From: Ignavibacteriales bacterium
GTDB lineage: Bacteria; Bacteroidota; Ignavibacteria; Ignavibacteriales; Ignavibacteriaceae
DNA length: 8,153 nt
Assembly (NCBI GenBank): GCA_027349615.1
Contig: DAIEML010000101.1
Span: 1-8,153, forward strand
Direction: 5' to 3'
The notes under the pieces were generated by a model that made no database searches, was not told the DNA's origin, and worked only from the letters and a program-made list of their open reading frames with translations. A program made the translations under genes and the position numbers. This document shows positions 1-6,254 of the stretch, piece after piece (position 1 is the stretch's first letter; the number at the start of each line of letters is the position of its first letter).

Positions 1-268
1 TGATTTATCAACTGACAATCCAATCGATTTAACTCGCTATCAGGTAATTAATAATTATATGGGAAGAGCCGGATTGATTAACAGCGGCGGCGCATCAGGC
101 GACAACGATTTTGCAGAAGCTGCAAAAACAGCTGTCATCAATAAAAGAGCCGGCGGTATGGGATTGATTTCCGGAAGAAAAGCTTTCCAGCGGCCAATGG
201 CTGAAGGTGTAAAACTGTTAAATACAATTCAGGATGTTTATCTTGCAAAAGAAATAACTGTTGCATAA
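1..268 (+). CDS. Class I fructose-bisphosphate aldolase, C-terminal part (5' end outside window)
   Basis: This is the last 88 codons of a gene that enters from the left. The frame starting at base 2 is open from the window edge to the TAA at 266-268. The ATG at 59 is internal, because the frame continues upstream without a stop. The protein cleaves fructose 1,6-bisphosphate to dihydroxyacetone phosphate and glyceraldehyde 3-phosphate (and the reverse) in the cytoplasm. The tail carries the family's recognisable features: [10 protein letters not shown], then [21 protein letters not shown], then a closing helix ending in QDVYL. The glycine-rich [12 protein letters not shown] segment is the phosphate-binding end of the TIM barrel in DhnA/FbaB-type aldolases. 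The Schiff-base lysine lies upstream and is not visible. A terminator follows after about 40 bases, so this is the last gene of its transcript. The family call is from recalled similarity and is strong; the exact subfamily is less certain. Confidence 0.87.
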   Translation, partial: DLSTDNPIDLTRYQVINNYMGRAGLINSGGASGDNDFAEAAKTAVINKRAGGMGLISGRKAFQRPMAEGVKLLNTIQDVYLAKEITVA

Positions 269-310
269 AAAAATTGTGAAATACAGTTTTAAATACTTCT
301 CAATTTAATT

Positions 311-345
311 AAATGCCCCGTAAATGTTCGGGGCATTTTTTATTT
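311..345 (+). terminator. Intrinsic terminator of the aldolase gene
   Basis: A perfect 10-bp stem (AAATGCCCCG at 311-320 with CGGGGCATTT at 329-338) encloses an 8-base loop and runs straight into a T tract (339-348, interrupted by one A at 342). It lies 42 bases after the aldolase stop. On the opposite strand the same stem directly follows the stop of the cytochrome c gene, but the bases after it (AATTAAATTG) are a poor T tract, so termination in that direction is probably weaker. Confidence 0.92.
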
Positions 346-765
346 TTTAAGACCTCTGAGATAATCTGCAATATTGCCTAAAACTTTCACATCAATATTA
401 TTGAATGAAGGCATCATTATGTTTGGATATTTTGCTTTGAAATCCTGAAATCGTTTTGTGCTCATGTATGAATTAGGATTTCGCAAATAATTTATTAATC
501 CGTCTCTAGACCAATTCTCTTTTACATTATGAAGGTCCGGCGCCATTTTAGTTCCTGACAGATCACTACCGTGGCAGCCTGTGCAGCCAAGGCTTGCAAT
601 TAATTGTTGCGGAGTTTTTGCCTGTGCAGATTGATCTGTCTGTGGCATCGTGCTTGGAGGATTTCCTTTTACTTGTTCATCAGATCTATTTGTATTTTTT
701 TCCAGAAAGAATAATAAGAAGAATAATACAAGAACTGCAGCAATCCAAATTTGAGGTTTAGTCAT
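340..765 (-). CDS. Membrane-anchored monohaem cytochrome c
   Basis: The 141-residue protein has one hydrophobic segment at about residues 6-21 (WIAAVLVLFFLLFFL) without an obvious signal-peptidase site, which suggests an uncleaved membrane anchor. A polar Pro/Gln/Ser-rich linker follows (about 22-52). The class I cytochrome c fold starts near residue 53. The haem attachment site is CTGCH (residues 61-65). The best candidate for the distal axial ligand is Met117 or Met118 in IMMPSF, a typical position before the last helix (ADYLRGL). The haem domain should face the periplasm and carry single electrons; the redox partner cannot be told from the sequence. The start is chosen because the anchor begins at once after it; the ribosome site is weak (TTGGA about 6 bases before the ATG). 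The last two Lys codons and the stop lie inside the T tract of the convergent aldolase terminator. The SIMPL gene lies 109 bases upstream on the same strand. Confidence 0.88.
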   Translation of the reverse strand: MTKPQIWIAAVLVLFFLLFFLEKNTNRSDEQVKGNPPSTMPQTDQSAQAKTPQQLIASLGCTGCHGSDLSGTKMAPDLHNVKENWSRDGLINYLRNPNSYMSTKRFQDFKAKYPNIMMPSFNNIDVKVLGNIADYLRGLKK

Positions 766-805
766 TGTTGTCCAAAATTTTTATTCTATAAAAAATCCAA
801 AATAA

Positions 806-832
806 ATTATATCCAAAAATAAAGAATAACAA
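806..832 (-). promoter_or_regulatory. Candidate promoter for the cytochrome c gene
   Basis: On the minus strand a perfect TATAAT (806-811) lies 15 bases downstream of TTGTTA (827-832), about 40 bases before the cytochrome start codon. A TATTTTTG overlapping this region also matches the TAnnTTTG form used by Bacteroidota. The DNA here is extremely AT-rich and chance matches are common, and the 15-base spacer is shorter than optimal, so this is only a candidate. If real, it would let the cytochrome gene be transcribed independently of the SIMPL gene. Confidence 0.25.
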
Positions 833-874
833 TGACATAAATAAAACAAAAAATAACCATCACGAATAATGCAA

Positions 875-1603
875 TTAATCAATTTTAAATGAAGCGTTAA
901 CTACTGCAGTTATTTCTTTATCAATTGAGCTAATATCATTGATTCCATAATCAGCAACCTGATTAGAATATTGTGGAGTAATTTGAAGAACTCCCATCCT
1001 CGCACTTTTCATTGCACCAAGACTTCTTCCAGTTGCATAAGCAATTTTTTCTGCTCGTATCATTGCATCTTTTGCGGCTTCTGCCTGCATATCAATTTTT
1101 AATTGAGCTAATTTTGTATAATAATATTCCGGAGGATTAACATTAAAATTGACACCTTTCTCAATTACCGACGCAACGTCAATTGCAAGCTGTTTTATTT
1201 TATTTACGTCGTTCGAATGAATTTCAACTTGCTGATTGTATGTGTATCCTTTTATATTTTGCGTTTGATAACCATTTGCGCCAACTTCGTAAATTGGAAA
1301 ATGTGTTATTGCAGAAAGTTCAACTTTATCTTTTGAAAATCCTTTTGAAGCCAAATATTGAAGAAGTGCGGGCTTTTCATTTTCTAATTCTTTATAAGCA
1401 GCTTCAGCAGTTGCGGATTGAGTTGTAAGTGTTCCTTTTAAAATTGCAAGATCAGAAATAATTTGCTTTGAAGCCGATCCGGTGACAGTTATTGTTTGGC
1501 TTGAACTGTAATTCGATTTCCATGTCATCGCTAAAATAATTACTCCAATTAAAAAAATAACTCCACCAATTGAAACTGGAACGATTAAATTATTATTATT
1601 CAT
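875..1603 (-). CDS. SIMPL (DUF541) domain protein, membrane-anchored
   Basis: The 242-residue protein has a single N-terminal transmembrane segment (about residues 8-27, VPVSIGGVIFLIGVIILAM) followed by a SIMPL/DUF541 domain (about 36-240). Recognisable elements are the opening strand ITVTGSASKQIISDLAILKGTL, the helix with YKELENEKPALLQYLASKGFSKDKVELS, the YTYNQQVEI strand, the AAKDAMIRAEKIAYATGRSLG helix and the closing ITAVVNASFKI strand. Members of this family (E. coli YggE, Brucella BP26/OMP28) sit in the periplasm or envelope, can form oligomers, and have been linked to oxidative stress, but no biochemical activity is settled. The length suits an anchored, single-domain member. No Shine-Dalgarno sequence is visible before the ATG; the start is supported by the hydrophobic segment beginning a few residues later. 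It is divergent from the DUF255 gene across a 132-base spacer and may be cotranscribed with the cytochrome c gene. Confidence 0.88.
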   Translation of the reverse strand: MNNNNLIVPVSIGGVIFLIGVIILAMTWKSNYSSSQTITVTGSASKQIISDLAILKGTLTTQSATAEAAYKELENEKPALLQYLASKGFSKDKVELSAITHFPIYEVGANGYQTQNIKGYTYNQQVEIHSNDVNKIKQLAIDVASVIEKGVNFNVNPPEYYYTKLAQLKIDMQAEAAKDAMIRAEKIAYATGRSLGAMKSARMGVLQITPQYSNQVADYGINDISSIDKEITAVVNASFKID

Positions 1604-1735
1604 ATTAAAATAGTTTTTGTGATTGGAATTAGTTTATATCAACATATTGAAAACAGAATTCATTCACAACTAATTGTTATCGAAGTTCACTTTATTTCTG
1701 AATCTAAATTTTTATATTGAATCAAAAAATTTTGT
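1604..1735. promoter_or_regulatory. Divergent intergenic region between the SIMPL and DUF255 genes
   Basis: This 132-base spacer must hold the promoters of both divergent genes. It is very AT-rich and no convincing -35/-10 pair stands out on either strand; TATATT at 1713-1718 could be a -10 for the plus-strand gene but has no good -35 partner. It contains a perfect 8-bp inverted repeat, AATTAGTT (1627-1634) and AACTAATT (1668-1675), with centres 41 bases apart. No RNA gene or terminator is visible. Confidence 0.45.
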
Positions 1736-3814
1736 ATGAAAAACCCCAATCGTTTATTAAAAGAACAAAGTCCATATTTGCTTCAGCATTCCTATAACCC
1801 GGTTGATTGGTTTCCTTGGTGCAGCGAAGCTTTTGAAAAAGCAGGTAAGGAAGATAAGCCGATATTTTTATCGATTGGATATTCAACTTGCCATTGGTGC
1901 CATGTGATGGAAAAAGAATCTTTTGAAGATGATGAAGTTGCAAAACTGATGAATGAGATTTTTGTTTCAATTAAAGTTGATAGAGAAGAAAGACCGGACG
2001 TAGATGGAATTTATATGACCATTTGTCAAATGCTTACCGGAAGCGGCGGTTGGCCGCTATCAATAATAATGACTCCGGATAAAAAACCATTTTTTGCCGG
2101 AACATATTTTCCTAAGGAAAGCCGATTCGGGAGAATAGGAATGCTTGAACTTATTACACGTATTGATGAATTATGGAAATCAAAACGCAAAGAAATAAAT
2201 TCATCTGCTGACGAAATATTCTCTGGATTGAGGAATAATTCTTCTAATCAAAACAAGATTGAAATCGATGAAAAAATTTTCGACAAAGCTTTCAATGAAT
2301 TTAATTCTAAATTCGATTTTCAATTTGGCGGATTTGGAAACGCTCTTAAGTTTCCTACGCCGCATAATTTTTTGTTTCTTTTGAGATACTGGAAGAGGAC
2401 AAAAAATCCTGTCGCTTTAAATATTGTAGAAATTTCTTTGCAAAAAATGCGTGCCGGCGGAATATTTGATCAAGTTGGATTCGGCTTTCACCGTTATTCT
2501 ACCGACAAGCAATGGCTTGTTCCGCATTTTGAAAAAATGCTTTATGATCAAGCTTTACTAGCGATGGCATATATTGAAACTTACCAAGCAACTAGAAAAG
2601 ATTTTTATAAAAAAACTGCGGAAGAAATTTTTACTTATGTTTTAAGAGATATGACTTCAGATGAAGGTGCATTTTTTTCAGCTGAAGATGCTGACAGCGA
2701 AGGCGAAGAAGGCAAATTTTATTTATGGAGTGAAGAAGATATTAATTCAATTCTTAAAGAAGATTCTGATCTATTTATAAATTTATTTGGAATTGAAAAA
2801 AACGGCAACTGGATTGATCAAACTCGCGGTGAGCGAAATGGAACAAACATTCTTCACTTAAAAAAAAATCCGGATAATATTGCTGCGGAATTTAATTTAT
2901 CAATTGAAGAATTGAAGTTAAAAATTGAGAAGACAAGGAATAGAATTTTTGATCATAGAGAAAATAGAATTCATCCTTTTAAGGATGACAAAATTTTAAC
3001 TGACTGGAATGGATTAATGATTTCGGCTTTAGCAATGGCTTCTCGAACTTTTAATAACGAGGAATATTTATCTGCAGCTGAATTAGCTATGAAGTTTATA
3101 TTAACAAAAATGAAAACGAATGAAGGAAAATTTCTTCACCGATTTCGAAATGGTGAAGCGAGTATTGATGGAAATATCGATGATTATGCCTTTGTCATTT
3201 CAGCTTTAATTGAACTTTATGAATCTTCCTTCAATTCAGATTATTTAAAAAGCGCATTTGAATTGAATGAAATAATGTTAAAACATTTTTGGGATAATAG
3301 CTCTGGCGGTTTCTTTTTTACAAGAGATGATTCGGAAGAACTTCTGTTCAGGCAAAAAGAAATTTATGACGGCGCAATACCGTCGGGAAATTCTATTGCA
3401 GTTTTAAATTTGCTGAAGTTGTCAAAAATTTCGGGCAATACTGAATTGACAGACAAAGCTTCACAGATCATACAAAACTTTTCTACTCAAATAATTTCCT
3501 CACCGTCATCTTTTTCGCAAACTTTAAATGGTTTTGATTTTGCGATAGGACCTTCATTTGAAATTGTAATTTCGTGTGAAAATGGTTCAAGCGAATTAAA
3601 TGAAATTATAGAAACAGTCCATAAAAAATTTCTACCAAATAAAGTTTTATTGTTAAAACTTAAAAAAGATGATGAGTTAAAAACTTTAGCGCCATTTACG
3701 GCTGATCAAATTCAAATTGAAAATAAGCCGACAATTTATTTTTGCAGAAATTATCAATGTGGAATGCCAATTACTGATGTTGACGAGTTTAAGAATTTGC
3801 TGGAACAAATTTAA
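1736..3814 (+). CDS. Thioredoxin-like DUF255 protein (COG1331, YyaL/SPATA20 family)
   Basis: The 692-residue protein has the full length and order of the COG1331 family. An N-terminal thioredoxin-like domain (about 4-165) has the family signature [21 protein letters not shown], a CxxC motif CHWC at 52-55 inside [21 protein letters not shown] near 81-90 and GGWPL near 104-108. A long alpha/alpha-barrel region resembling six-hairpin glycosidases follows, with [16 protein letters not shown] (about 197-212), [15 protein letters not shown] (about 241-255), [11 protein letters not shown] (about 263-273), [17 protein letters not shown] (about 315-331) and [14 protein letters not shown] (about 421-434). 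The C-terminal end keeps the conserved [10 protein letters not shown] element (Cys670, Cys675). There is no signal peptide, so it is probably cytoplasmic. The biochemical role of the family is not established; the fold suggests redox and/or carbohydrate-related activity. No clear ribosome site precedes the ATG; the start is chosen because the family signature begins within five residues. Confidence 0.93.
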   Translation: MKNPNRLLKEQSPYLLQHSYNPVDWFPWCSEAFEKAGKEDKPIFLSIGYSTCHWCHVMEKESFEDDEVAKLMNEIFVSIKVDREERPDVDGIYMTICQMLTGSGGWPLSIIMTPDKKPFFAGTYFPKESRFGRIGMLELITRIDELWKSKRKEINSSADEIFSGLRNNSSNQNKIEIDEKIFDKAFNEFNSKFDFQFGGFGNALKFPTPHNFLFLLRYWKRTKNPVALNIVEISLQKMRAGGIFDQVGFGFHRYSTDKQWLVPHFEKMLYDQALLAMAYIETYQATRKDFYKKTAEEIFTYVLRDMTSDEGAFFSAEDADSEGEEGKFYLWSEEDINSILKEDSDLFINLFGIEKNGNWIDQTRGERNGTNILHLKKNPDNIAAEFNLSIEELKLKIEKTRNRIFDHRENRIHPFKDDKILTDWNGLMISALAMASRTFNNEEYLSAAELAMKFILTKMKTNEGKFLHRFRNGEASIDGNIDDYAFVISALIELYESSFNSDYLKSAFELNEIMLKHFWDNSSGGFFFTRDDSEELLFRQKEIYDGAIPSGNSIAVLNLLKLSKISGNTELTDKASQIIQNFSTQIISSPSSFSQTLNGFDFAIGPSFEIVISCENGSSELNEIIETVHKKFLPNKVLLLKLKKDDELKTLAPFTADQIQIENKPTIYFCRNYQCGMPITDVDEFKNLLEQI

Positions 3815-3910
3815 ATAATTGTAGAAAGTTGTATTTGGGAAATGTAAATTTGCGCAAGCTTTCAGGTTAAATTTTATAGTGTTATTCATATGCTAAATCG
3901 ATTTTCTTAA

Positions 3911-3925
3911 AAGGGAATATTAGTG
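3911..3925 (+). promoter_or_regulatory. Ribosome binding site that fixes a GTG start
   Basis: AAGGGA at 3911-3916 sits 6 bases before the GTG at 3923-3925. The only upstream in-frame ATG (3890-3892) runs into a TAA at 3908-3910, so GTG is the first usable start. This is the clearest Shine-Dalgarno sequence in the window. Confidence 0.75.
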
Positions 3926-4660
3926 AATCAAGATAATAAACTTATCAGATCGCTTCTTCAGAATGTAAGAGCTGGAAGCAACGCTTCATTTGAACAGCTA
4001 TATCAAATATATTCCGGTAGAATTTTTACTTTATGCCTAAGACTTTTAGGAAACGTTAGTCTTGCCGAAGTTATGACAAAAAATATTTTTATTTCTGCCC
4101 GTGAACAGATATCAATAATAAGAAACGATGTTTCTTTTGGATCATGGATAGTTGGCGTTGCGGTTTTTAAATCCTTAGAAATACTTAGAAATGGTGGAAA
4201 TAATTTTTCCACAGATGAAAATGTGAAAACAAAAATTGATAAAAAGAATTATTCCTTTTCCGATCTTGAAAATGGATTATTAACCCTTCCAACAAAACAG
4301 CGCCTCGTTTTCGTCCTTAATAACTTGGAAAAATATTCAGAAGAAGAAACTGCGGATTTATTATATATCAAATTGGACGAAGTTAAGACACTCTTAAAAG
4401 AATCACAAAATAAATTAAATACACTTCAAAATCTTATCCAAATATCGGATGCATCAGCTCGAGTAAATGAGTATCAAACTAACATCATTCCTAACAAGGA
4501 AATTTGGAAAGATATTTATTCTGAAATAAATAATTCCCATCAGAATAATAATTCAACCCCAATTCAAAATACAACTGAGCCGCTAGATAATATTGAAATC
4601 AATTCATCGCAAATAAAAAAAGAAAAGAAGTTCGGTATATTTAGCTGGAAGAAAAAATAA
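3923..4660 (+). CDS. Divergent ECF-type sigma factor-like protein with long polar C-terminal tail
   Basis: Residues about 13-90 match sigma-70 region 2: NVRAGSNASFEQLYQIYSGR, CLRLLGNVSLAE, then SFGSWIVGVAVFKSLEILR. Residues about 115-168 match region 4 (LPTKQRLVFVLNNLEKYSEEETADLL). The arrangement and spacing are those of a group IV (ECF) sigma factor, which would direct RNA polymerase to a specific set of promoters. Several key positions are unusual. The region 2.2 pattern that is normally D-L-T-Q-E-x-F reads V-M-T-K-N-I-F (50-56), and the region 4 recognition helix, usually rich in Arg, reads EVKTLLKESQNKL (153-165). After region 4 come about 75 extra residues, rich in Asn, Ser and Ile, ending in the basic KKEKKFGIFSWKKK. 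ECF factors usually lack such a tail. No anti-sigma gene is adjacent. It lies 108 bases after the DUF255 gene on the same strand and may or may not share its transcript. Family membership is firm; activity as a sigma factor is uncertain. Confidence 0.8.
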   Translation: MNQDNKLIRSLLQNVRAGSNASFEQLYQIYSGRIFTLCLRLLGNVSLAEVMTKNIFISAREQISIIRNDVSFGSWIVGVAVFKSLEILRNGGNNFSTDENVKTKIDKKNYSFSDLENGLLTLPTKQRLVFVLNNLEKYSEEETADLLYIKLDEVKTLLKESQNKLNTLQNLIQISDASARVNEYQTNIIPNKEIWKDIYSEINNSHQNNNSTPIQNTTEPLDNIEINSSQIKKEKKFGIFSWKKK

Positions 4661-4674
4661 AATTTTTATTGAAC

Positions 4675-4717
4675 TGAGCTGCATTTAATAAAATACAGCT
4701 CAAAAATTATTTTTTAT
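4675..4717. terminator. Bidirectional intrinsic terminator between convergent genes
   Basis: TGAGCTGcATTT (4675-4686) pairs with AAATaCAGCTCA (4691-4702) to give a 12-position stem with one mismatch and an AATA loop. On the plus strand it is followed by an A run and then ATTATTTTTTAT; on the minus strand it is followed by AATAAAAATTTTATTTTTT. It sits 14 bases after the stop of the sigma-like gene and 11 bases after the stop of lpd on the other strand, so it plausibly ends transcription from both sides. The stem is moderately GC-poor and the T runs do not directly abut it, so efficiency is likely moderate. Confidence 0.72.
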
Positions 4718-6126
4718 CTTTTAGGCTTGTACATGTGTGTGCTTTGGCCGAAAAATGTTTCAGCGGCTTCCATTATAGTTTCGGAAAGTGTAGGATGAGG
4801 ATGAATTGTTAATTTAACATCTGTAACGTTAGCTCCCATTTCAATTGCAAGAACAGCTTCTGCAATTAATTCACCGGCACCTGGTCCGCAAATTCCCACC
4901 CCGAGAATTCTTTCTGTATCAGGATCAACAATTAATTTTGTAACACCGTCACTTCGATCTAACGTTGTTGCTCTTCCGGAAGCTGCCCAAGGAAATTTTG
5001 CTATTTCAAATTTTATATTTTGTTCTCTGGCTTTTGTTTCTGTAATTCCTGCCCAGGCAATTTCCGGGTCAGTAAATACAACAGCCGGAATTGCGCGAGG
5101 CTCAAATGCTACTTTATGGCCTGCAATAGCTTCTACAGCAACTCTACCTTCATGTGAAGCTTTGTGAGCTAACATTGGCTCTCCGGCAATATCTCCAATT
5201 GCATAAATATTTGGATCATCGGTCTGTAATTGAGCGTTTACTGTTATCCATCCTTTGGTATTAATTTTTACTCCTGTATTTTCAAGTCCCATTCCATTTG
5301 TAACTGGTTTACGGCCTATTGACATTAAAACATAATCATAATTTTGTTCTGTAACATTTCCTTCGCCATCTTGAAAGCTAACGTTAATTCCATCTTTTAC
5401 TTCCTTCAGTGAAAGAACTTTAGAGTTAACCATTACCTTTTGAAATTTCTTTTCAATATTCTTTGCAAGAAACGCAACAAGATCTCTATCAGCCCCTGGA
5501 AGCAAGCCAGGCATCATTTCTACAACAGAAACTTTTGTTCCTAATGCGCTATAAACTGAGCCAAGCTCAAGGCCGATGTATCCGCCTCCGATTACTAAAA
5601 GTTTCTTAGGAATTTCCGGTAGGTCTAGAGCACTTGTTGAATTTAAAATTCTTTTACTCTCGATAGTTAAAAAAGGAATTGTCGCAATTTCAGAACCAGT
5701 TGCAATGATTACTTTTTCAAATTCCAACTCTTCTATTCCGCCTTCAAATTTTTCAATTTTTAATTTTGAAGAACTTATAAAACTTGCTGTCCCTCGTATA
5801 TAATTAATTTTTCTTTGTTTGGAAACGATTCCCAAACCGTTAGTAAGTTTGTTGACAACACTATTTTTCCAGTCGCGCAATTTATTCAAATCAATTTTTG
5901 GTTTTGAAAAATCAATTCCCCAATTTTTTGCTTCTTCAGCTTCATTAATAAGTTTTGCGACATGCAGCAAAGCTTTGGAAGGAATGCATCCGCGGTAAAG
6001 ACAAACACCACCGGGATTTTTTTCTTTGTCGATTAAGGTAACTTCCATTCCAAGATCAGCGGCTAAAAAGGCTGCTGCATAACCACCCGGTCCTCCGCCA
6101 ATTACTGTCAATTTTAATTTATTCAT
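4714..6126 (-). CDS. lpd: Dihydrolipoyl dehydrogenase (E3 of pyruvate dehydrogenase)
   Basis: This cytoplasmic flavoenzyme reoxidises the dihydrolipoyl groups of E2, passing electrons through a disulfide and FAD to NAD+. With the start at 6126 the protein has 470 residues, the usual family length. It shows the FAD-binding GGGPGG (10-15), the redox-active pair Cys42 and Cys47 in GGVCLYRGCIPSK, ATGS (142-145), the NAD-binding GGGYIG (180-185), the second FAD motif AIGDIAG (309-315), and the C-terminal HPHPTLSE (442-449) with catalytic His444 and Glu449. All expected catalytic residues are present. The frame is open up to an ATG at 6189, but the 21 extra residues are Lys-rich and translate an intergenic hairpin, so the ATG at 6126, directly before KLTVIGGG, is the real start. 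No Shine-Dalgarno is visible. It follows aceF by 128 bases, and the aceE-aceF-lpd order implies an operon. The same E3 could also serve a 2-oxoglutarate dehydrogenase or glycine cleavage system. Confidence 0.95.
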   Translation of the reverse strand: MNKLKLTVIGGGPGGYAAAFLAADLGMEVTLIDKEKNPGGVCLYRGCIPSKALLHVAKLINEAEEAKNWGIDFSKPKIDLNKLRDWKNSVVNKLTNGLGIVSKQRKINYIRGTASFISSSKLKIEKFEGGIEELEFEKVIIATGSEIATIPFLTIESKRILNSTSALDLPEIPKKLLVIGGGYIGLELGSVYSALGTKVSVVEMMPGLLPGADRDLVAFLAKNIEKKFQKVMVNSKVLSLKEVKDGINVSFQDGEGNVTEQNYDYVLMSIGRKPVTNGMGLENTGVKINTKGWITVNAQLQTDDPNIYAIGDIAGEPMLAHKASHEGRVAVEAIAGHKVAFEPRAIPAVVFTDPEIAWAGITETKAREQNIKFEIAKFPWAASGRATTLDRSDGVTKLIVDPDTERILGVGICGPGAGELIAEAVLAIEMGANVTDVKLTIHPHPTLSETIMEAAETFFGQSTHMYKPKR

Positions 6127-6148
6127 TTGTTCATTGTATATTTTTTTA

Positions 6149-6226
6149 TTCTTGAACTTGATCTTACACTTAAACTTACTTACGATCAACCGAGAAAAAG
6201 TTCAAGCTCAAGTTTAAGTTCAAGAA
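6149..6226 (-). repeat. Large imperfect inverted repeat of CTTGAA-like hexamers in the aceF-lpd spacer
   Basis: The arms 6151-6177 and 6198-6224 (27 bases each, 20-base loop) are complementary at 21 positions; in the minus-strand transcript three more positions form G-U pairs, leaving three mismatches. Two further T-A pairs extend the stem at its base (6149-6150 with 6225-6226). Each arm is a run of degenerate hexamers of the kind CTTGAA, CTTAAA, CTTGAT. The structure lies entirely in the 128-base gap between the aceF stop and the lpd start. In the direction of transcription it is followed by an A run, not a T run, so it does not look like a terminator. A role in mRNA stability, processing or differential expression of E3 is possible, as is a dispersed genomic repeat. 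Confidence 0.75.
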
Positions 6227-6254
6227 GATTAACATGTTTAAGTATTTAGAATTT

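Noticed and set aside
1183..1428. 81-codon open frame on the plus strand
   Set aside because: It lies wholly inside the SIMPL gene on the opposite strand, shows no recognisable domain and has no ribosome site; it is a shadow of the real gene.
1722..1970. 82-codon open frame on the minus strand
   Set aside because: It is antisense to the N-terminal coding part of the DUF255 gene, which is unmistakable in the other frame.
3686..3889. 67-codon minus-strand open frame spanning the end of the DUF255 gene and the following spacer
   Set aside because: Most of it is antisense to the conserved C-terminus of the DUF255 protein; composition is typical of AT-rich noncoding frames.
4003..4212. 69-codon minus-strand open frame
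   Set aside because: Antisense shadow of region 2 of the sigma-like gene.
5576..5803. 75-codon plus-strand open frame
   Set aside because: Antisense shadow of the NAD-binding part of lpd.
6149..6226. Possible CRISPR-like or terminator reading of the CTTGAA repeat region
   Set aside because: The units are 6 bases long without spacers, so it is not a CRISPR array; the stem is followed by an A run in the direction of transcription, so it is not an intrinsic terminator.
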